From NCBI GenBank assembly GCA_027002755.1, contig JALWZI010000005.1, positions 1 through 9,260 on the forward strand: DNA of 9,260 nt, in the 5' to 3' direction. The stretch is from Campylobacteraceae bacterium. GTDB taxonomy: Bacteria; Campylobacterota; Campylobacteria; Campylobacterales; Sulfurovaceae. Under the pieces are notes generated by a model. It made no database searches. It was given only the letters and a program-made list of their open reading frames with translations, and was not told the DNA's origin. A program made the position numbers and the translations under genes. Positions within the stretch are counted from its first letter, which is position 1, and each line of letters begins with the position of its first letter. Positions 5,585 through 9,260 of the stretch are shown here, piece after piece.

Positions 5585-7592
5585 AATACCCGACCATACC
5601 CATGCTGCCGAAGGGGGTCACGACCATGGCGGCGGACACGAAGGAAACGAAGGGCATCAGCACCACGCCGAAGAGATGAAACGGCGTTTTTACGTCTCCC
5701 TGGCGGTGACAGTCCCGATTCTTCTGCTCTCACCGATGATTCAGGGATGGCTCGGATTCCGTCTGGACGTTCCCTATCGGGAAGCGATCATTTTCATCCT
5801 CTCCACGTTTATCTATTTCTACGGCGGATGGCCCTTCCTGACCGGAATGGTTACAGAGATCCGCAAGCGCAAACCCGGGATGATGACGCTGATTACTCTG
5901 GCGATCAGTGTCGCCTATTTCTATTCGGCCGTCACGCTGGTCGTCCCCGGCGGCAAAGAGTTCTTCTGGGAGTTGGCCACGCTGATCGACATCATGCTCA
6001 TCGGCCACTACATCGAGGCCAAAAGTATTCTAGGGGCCTCGGACGCCCTGGGGGAGCTGGTGAGGATGATCCCGAAGACCGCCATGAAGATCCGGGACGA
6101 CGGCGAGACCGAAGCGGTCCCCATCGACACCCTCCGTCCGGGGGATCGCATTCTGATCCGCCCGGGGGAGACCGTCCCGGCGGATGGGGTGGTCGAAGAG
6201 GGGGAGAGCCTGAGCAACGAAGCCTTTCTCACCGGAGAGTCGAAACCGGTCTCCAAAAAACCCGGCAGCGAAGTCTATATGGGGAGCAGCAATATCGACG
6301 GTGCCCTGAAAGTGAGGATCACCAAGAGCGGTGCCGAGAGCTACCTCTCCCAGGTGATCGAGCTGGTGCGCGAAGCCCAGTCGAGCCGCTCCCGTAGTCA
6401 GGATATGGCCAACCGGGCCGCCGGATGGCTTTTTTATGCCGCCGGGGGTATCGGAGCGGTGACCTTCGCGGTCTGGTCGGCTCTCGTCTCCCCGATGGAC
6501 GCGGTGTTACGCACCGTGACCGTGCTGATCATCGCCTGCCCCCACGCTCTGGGGCTGGCGGTTCCGCTGGTCGTGGCGATCTCTACCTCTCTGGCGGCAA
6601 AACGGGGGATCCTGATCCGAAACCGCCAGGCCTTCGAAAGCCTGAGAAAGGTCGATGCGATCTGCTTCGACAAGACCGGAACATTGAGCGAAGGAAAACT
6701 GGAAGTCTCCCGTTTCGAAACGGTCGGAGAGGCCGGGGAGCTGCTGGCCCTCGCCGCCGCCGTGGAACGGAACTCCGAACACATCATCGCCCAGGCGATC
6801 GTCAACTACGCCCAGGCCCAGGAGGTTCGAATATCGGAGGCCGACAAATTCACCGCCTTCCCGGGGATCGGGGCCAAAGCCCTGGTAGAGGAGCACGAGG
6901 TGATGGTGGGCGGGCCGCGCCTCCTGGAGCGGGAATCGCTGGAACTTCCGGAGGCTCTGGAGCCCTTCCGCCGGGAAGAGTCGACCAAAGTCTGGGTGGC
7001 CGTCGACGGGCAGCTCGTGGGAGTCTTTCTGCTGGCCGATCGGATCCGTCCGAGTGCCGTCGGTGCGATCGCCGCCATCAAAAAACTGGGGATCGAGACC
7101 TGGATGCTCACCGGAGACAACGAAGCGGTCGCCCGTGAAGTGGCAAAGACCTGCGGGATCGACCACTATCGTGCCGGACTGCTGCCCGACGAAAAGGTCA
7201 AGCGGATCCGGAGGCTCCGGGAATCGGGCAAAACCGTCGCCATGGTGGGAGACGGCATCAACGACGCCCCTTCGCTCCTGACGGCCGATATCGGTATCGC
7301 CATCGGGGCGGGGACCGACATCGCCATCGAAAGTGCCGACATCATCCTGACCCAGAGCGATCCCTCCAGCGTCGTCCATGCGATCCGGCTCTCCCGGGCC
7401 ACGACCCGCAAAATGCTCCAGAACCTCTGGTGGGCCAGCGGATACAACATCGTAGCACTCCCCCTGGCCGCCGGGGTGCTCGCCCCCTGGGGAATCCTCA
7501 TCGATCCGGCGGTGGGGGCGATCCTGATGTCCGCCAGCACAGTGATCGTCGCCCTCAACGCCCAGCTGCTCAAACGCTATGGGTCGGCTTGA
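5571..7592 (+). CDS. copB: Copper-translocating P-type ATPase, CopB type (P1B-3)
   Basis: A 673-residue inner-membrane pump exporting copper from the cytoplasm with ATP. The N-terminus has ten histidines in the first 32 residues instead of CxxC HMA domains. Then come two TM pairs (about 41-60, 70-92, 104-125, 131-148), the actuator motif TGES (221-224), a TM pair with the ion-site motif CPH (C323-H325), the phosphorylation site DKTGT (D367), MLTGDN (512-517) and GDGINDAP (560-567). The last two TM segments carry N618-x6-Y625-N626-x4-P631 and MSAST (653-657), the signature of the P1B-3 subgroup that moves Cu(II) and/or Cu(I). The nucleotide-domain motif reads SEHIIA, not the textbook SEHP: H404 is kept and the proline is isoleucine. 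Length and domain order are complete. The start at 5571 follows AAAGGAGA and overlaps the SHOCT gene. Silver export is an alternative known in the family. Confidence 0.95.
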   Translation: MHPHKIPDHTHAAEGGHDHGGGHEGNEGHQHHAEEMKRRFYVSLAVTVPILLLSPMIQGWLGFRLDVPYREAIIFILSTFIYFYGGWPFLTGMVTEIRKRKPGMMTLITLAISVAYFYSAVTLVVPGGKEFFWELATLIDIMLIGHYIEAKSILGASDALGELVRMIPKTAMKIRDDGETEAVPIDTLRPGDRILIRPGETVPADGVVEEGESLSNEAFLTGESKPVSKKPGSEVYMGSSNIDGALKVRITKSGAESYLSQVIELVREAQSSRSRSQDMANRAAGWLFYAAGGIGAVTFAVWSALVSPMDAVLRTVTVLIIACPHALGLAVPLVVAISTSLAAKRGILIRNRQAFESLRKVDAICFDKTGTLSEGKLEVSRFETVGEAGELLALAAAVERNSEHIIAQAIVNYAQAQEVRISEADKFTAFPGIGAKALVEEHEVMVGGPRLLERESLELPEALEPFRREESTKVWVAVDGQLVGVFLLADRIRPSAVGAIAAIKKLGIETWMLTGDNEAVAREVAKTCGIDHYRAGLLPDEKVKRIRRLRESGKTVAMVGDGINDAPSLLTADIGIAIGAGTDIAIESADIILTQSDPSSVVHAIRLSRATTRKMLQNLWWASGYNIVALPLAAGVLAPWGILIDPAVGAILMSASTVIVALNAQLLKRYGSA

Positions 7593-7615
7593 GAGGAGCC
7601 GCCTGTACATATCGG

Positions 7616-7645
7616 TTGCACACTGCTCCTGTAGAGTGTAAAAAA
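7616..7645 (+). promoter_or_regulatory. Candidate promoter/operator of the tandem cytochrome unit
   Basis: The 70-base gap after the ATPase gene contains TTGCAC (7616-7621), 17 bases, then TAAAAA (7639-7644), a possible weak promoter. ACACT (7620-7624) and AGTGT (7635-7639) form a dyad with a 10-base spacer. The word TAGAGTG just before the TA-rich hexamer also occurs before the regulator gene (103-109). On the minus strand, TTACACTC (7641-7634) differs by one base from TTACACAC upstream of the regulator. Read-through from the ATPase gene is equally possible because no terminator is evident between them. Confidence 0.3.
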
Positions 7646-7662
7646 ACGAGAGGAGTTAGACG

Positions 7663-8070
7663 ATGCGACGGAAACAGTCGTTCTTTCTTTTGGTCTCCCT
7701 GCCGCTTCTTTTGAATGCCGCGGACTGGGATGATTCCCGGCAGATCGAGAGAGGCAAAGGCCTCTATGCCGCCAACTGCACCTCTTGTCACGGAGTGCGG
7801 GCCGAGGGGGGCCTTCGATTCGAGGGACGGCGCTCCCCACCCGCGCTCAACGGCAAAGGCCATGTGACCCATCACTCTCCGGAGACGCTCCTGGCCCATA
7901 TTCGAAAAGGGGGCACCAAAAGAGGGGAGTGGATGCCTGCTTTTGAAATGCGTCTCGACAGCAAAGAACAAAAAGCGGTTCTGGCCTATCTCTATAGCCT
8001 TTGGCCCCGGAAGACATGGAGCCGTTATGAAAAGAAATTCCCTCTCAAATCAATGAAGGAGTCACGATGA
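7663..8070 (+). CDS. Small monohaem cytochrome c, first of a tandem pair
   Basis: A 135-residue exported class I cytochrome. A signal peptide (about 1-19, MRRKQSFFLLVSLPLLLNA) is followed by CTSCH (C39, C42, H43), a haem c site. WMPAF (M91) is the probable methionine axial ligand, and a final helix contains AVLAYLYSLWP. A basic tail of about 30 residues (RYEKKF...) follows the cytochrome fold. AGGAG lies about eight bases before the ATG at 7663. It shares with the next gene the blocks WDD, GLY/ELF..NC..CHGV.A, P.LNG..H..HHSP, WMP.FE, YL.SLWP and RY.K.F, so the two arose by duplication. The stop overlaps the next start as ATGA. The role is presumably periplasmic electron transfer; the partner is unknown, though the oxidase upstream is an obvious candidate. 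Confidence 0.88.
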   Translation: MRRKQSFFLLVSLPLLLNAADWDDSRQIERGKGLYAANCTSCHGVRAEGGLRFEGRRSPPALNGKGHVTHHSPETLLAHIRKGGTKRGEWMPAFEMRLDSKEQKAVLAYLYSLWPRKTWSRYEKKFPLKSMKESR

Positions 8071-8507
8071 AACAAAGTATCTACAGTAATCTTTTGGCGG
8101 GGTTGCTGCTTTTCGGAGGAGCCGCGTCTTTCGCCACTGCCGGTTGGGACGATCCGGCGTCTATCGCGAAGGGAGAGGAACTTTTCGCCAAAAACTGTGC
8201 CGTCTGTCATGGGGTCAAAGCTGCGGGAAAACCGGGGGTGGATTGGAAAAAGAAGCTATCTGATGGCAGTTTCCCTCCGCCGCCGCTCAACGGCACCGCC
8301 CATGCCTGGCATCACTCCCCCAAGCTGCTCGACCGGATCATCGCCCAGGGGGCCAAAACCTACGGGGACGCCTACAAAGGATGGATGCCGGGATTTGAAA
8401 AGAAACTCGATGCCTCTGATCGTCTGGCGATCCTCAAATACCTTCACTCTCTCTGGCCCGAGGAGATCCGGAAACGCTATGACAAACATTTCAAACTGGA
8501 AGAGTGA
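8067..8507 (+). CDS. Small monohaem cytochrome c, second of a tandem pair
   Basis: A 146-residue exported cytochrome, paralogous to the preceding one. The signal peptide (about 1-25) ends near ATAGWDD. The haem site is CAVCH (C44, C47, H48), with M107 in GWMPGFEKKL as the probable axial ligand. It differs from its paralogue mainly by an insertion between the haem site and the LNG block (about 54-70, with VDWKKKLSDGSFPPPP) and a slightly longer loop before WMP (TYGDAYKG). The C-terminal SLWPEEIRKRYDKHF matches the paralogue's tail and lies outside the minimal cytochrome fold. The ATG at 8067 overlaps the upstream stop by four bases and follows AAGGAG, so the two are translationally coupled. 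It may form a complex or relay with its paralogue; that is inference. Confidence 0.88.
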   Translation: MKQSIYSNLLAGLLLFGGAASFATAGWDDPASIAKGEELFAKNCAVCHGVKAAGKPGVDWKKKLSDGSFPPPPLNGTAHAWHHSPKLLDRIIAQGAKTYGDAYKGWMPGFEKKLDASDRLAILKYLHSLWPEEIRKRYDKHFKLEE

Positions 8508-8524
8508 GGGGCGATCGATCCAGA

Positions 8525-8530
8525 TATAAT
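8525..8530 (+). promoter_or_regulatory. Candidate -10 box for the HMA chaperone gene
   Basis: A perfect TATAAT, 19 bases before the start codon, in a 42-base gap. No good -35 is seen 16-18 bases upstream, where the sequence is still in the preceding gene. It would give the chaperone its own promoter in addition to read-through. Confidence 0.45.
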
Positions 8531-8549
8531 TTCTCACAAAGGAGTCGAA

Positions 8550-8837
8550 ATGAAAACACAGACCTTCGAAGTCCTCAACGTCAAATGCGGCGGCTGCGCC
8601 AACACGCTGCGCACCAAACTGGAGCCGGAGTTCGGTCCGGTGGAGGTGGATCTGGAGTCGATGCCCCGACGGATCACCCTGCAGATCGACGAAGACCGGA
8701 TCGCAATGCTCCGGGAACGTCTCCGGAAACTGGGATACCCCATGGCCGACGAAAGCCTGGGGATCCTGGATGCCGGAGCCGCCAAGGCCAAAAGCTTCGT
8801 CAGCTGTGCCATCGGGAAGAAGGGGGAGGAGAAATAG
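8550..8837 (+). CDS. HMA-domain metallochaperone, CopZ-like
   Basis: A 95-residue cytoplasmic protein. Residues 1-67 form a heavy-metal-associated (ferredoxin-like) domain with the metal site NVKCGGC (C13, C16) and the loop GYPM near 62-65. Such proteins bind Cu(I) through two cysteines and hand it to a P1B ATPase. The site lacks the GMT(C/H) lead-in of classical CopZ (here NVKC), so other soft metals cannot be excluded. After the fold there is an unusual tail of about 28 residues containing a third cysteine (C86 in KSFVSCAIGKK), which could add a ligand. AAAGGAG lies six bases before the ATG at 8550. The ATPase in this cluster has a His-rich N-terminus and no HMA domain, so a free-standing chaperone fits. 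No terminator is clear downstream; GGAGAAA (8828-8834) and TTTCTCC (8848-8854) could pair weakly. Confidence 0.88.
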   Translation: MKTQTFEVLNVKCGGCANTLRTKLEPEFGPVEVDLESMPRRITLQIDEDRIAMLRERLRKLGYPMADESLGILDAGAAKAKSFVSCAIGKKGEEK

Positions 8838-8878
8838 CGTTTTTCTTTTTCTCCCGATTCCCACTTCCCTCTTTCTAC

Positions 8879-8911
8879 TTAACACTTCCGTAACACCTTC
8901 TGTCGTATCAT
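8879..8911 (+). promoter_or_regulatory. Possible promoter region of the last gene
   Basis: TTAACA (8879-8884) and TATCAT (8906-8911) resemble -35 and -10 boxes, but the spacer is 21 bases, longer than normal. AACACTTC (8881-8888) and AACACCTTC (8892-8900) form an imperfect direct repeat with an 11-base period, a spacing used by OmpR-family dimers. The T-rich stretch from 8840 separates this unit from the chaperone gene. Confidence 0.25.
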
Positions 8912-8938
8912 CCTCCGAAACTGAAGGAGGTAACGGGC

Positions 8939-9260
8939 ATGAATGGGTTGAAATGGATCTTTCTTCTGATCATGACAGGCAGCTTCATCGCAGCGCAGGA
9001 GGCTGTAGTCGTCGCGATTCAGAGTGAGAACCGGATCATTGTGCAAAACAACGGGAAACAGTATCCGATACGTTTGGCGGGTATCGCCTCCTTCGCTACG
9101 GCGGGTGTTCGACAAGCCGAGGTTCCCTGGCAGACCAGAGAAGCATTTTCCGCCAAAGTCAGAGAGATACTGGAACACAGGATAGCTGTAGGCAGTGTCA
9201 TCCACTATGCCGTGATCGATGATGGAGATCGAGGGGCTGAGTATGTTTGGCTCTATGACG
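8939..9260 (+). CDS. Exported protein with SNase-like fold, 3' end cut by window
   Basis: An open frame of 107 codons reaches the window end without a stop. ATG at 8939 follows GGAGG by eight bases. Residues 1-20 look like a signal peptide (hydrophobic core KWIFLLIMTGSFIAA). The visible mature part resembles the start of a staphylococcal-nuclease (TNase) domain: a first strand VVVAIQSENRIIV, then QYPIRLAGIASFA where nucleases have RLxGIDxPE, then TREAFSAKVREIL and VWLYD. The DGDT motif and the Asp and Glu of the ID-PE motif are absent, so if the alignment is right the protein is probably not a nuclease. Its gap and possible own promoter suggest it may not belong to the copper operon. The assignment is tentative because more than half of the domain may lie outside the window. 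Confidence 0.6.
   Translation, partial: MNGLKWIFLLIMTGSFIAAQEAVVVAIQSENRIIVQNNGKQYPIRLAGIASFATAGVRQAEVPWQTREAFSAKVREILEHRIAVGSVIHYAVIDDGDRGAEYVWLYD

Noticed and set aside
6507..7610. A 367-codon minus-strand frame opposite the ATPase
   Set aside because: It mirrors the codon pattern of the ATPase gene and shows no domain or convincing ribosome binding site.
8828..8854. GGAGAAA/TTTCTCC hairpin as a terminator after the chaperone gene
   Set aside because: The stem is A/T-heavy with a 13-base loop and lacks a following T-run, so it is mentioned only as a weak possibility.

Overview
The window is a compact metal-handling and cytochrome locus from a Gram-negative bacterium. Twelve genes are supported, the last cut by the window end. 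Eleven lie on the plus strand and one, a DUF302 gene, on the minus strand. Base composition is G+C rich inside genes and clearly more A+T rich between them. Ribosome binding sites are strong (AAGGAG-type), gaps are short and several stops and starts overlap. Many small c-type cytochromes beside a CopB-type copper pump and a Tat-exported multicopper oxidase suggest a respiratory, probably microaerobic or denitrifying organism. A relatively high-G+C member of the Campylobacterota (Sulfurovum/Nitratifractor-like) is my best guess. That placement is inferred from gene content and style, not from a phylogenetic marker.

Layout: (1) 1-134, a leader with a GC-rich hairpin, a perfect 18-bp palindrome and a TACAAT hexamer. 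(2) 135-1992, an OmpR-family response regulator and its membrane histidine kinase, overlapping by 23 bases. (3) 1993-2142, an A+T-rich control region with direct repeats. (4) 2143-3328, a cytochrome P460-family protein with a methionine-rich linker, then a cytochrome c'-like protein. (5) 3339-3725, a convergent DUF302 gene sharing a divergent control region (3726-3852) with the next block. (6) 3853-7592, a three-gene block: Tat-exported multicopper oxidase, small SHOCT membrane protein, and a CopB-type (P1B-3) P-type ATPase with a histidine-rich N-terminus. (7) 7663-8507, two tandem paralogous monohaem cytochromes c joined by an ATGA overlap. (8) 8550-8837, a small HMA-domain metallochaperone. 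(9) 8939 to the window end, the start of an exported protein resembling a degenerate staphylococcal-nuclease fold.

Working model (inference): the two-component system senses an envelope signal, plausibly copper or a redox/nitrosative stress. It would control the flanking units through short operators, of which a shared YTACACAC element is the best candidate. Cytosolic copper would be bound by the HMA chaperone and exported by the ATPase, and the periplasmic oxidase would convert Cu(I) to Cu(II). The four c-type haem proteins (P460-like, c'-like and the tandem pair) add electron-transfer or NO/hydroxylamine chemistry in the same compartment. The unusual point is this pairing of a complete copper-export set with P460 and c' cytochromes and a dedicated cytochrome pair. 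No mobile element, CRISPR array, tRNA or rRNA was seen, and no gene-free stretch exceeds about 150 bases.
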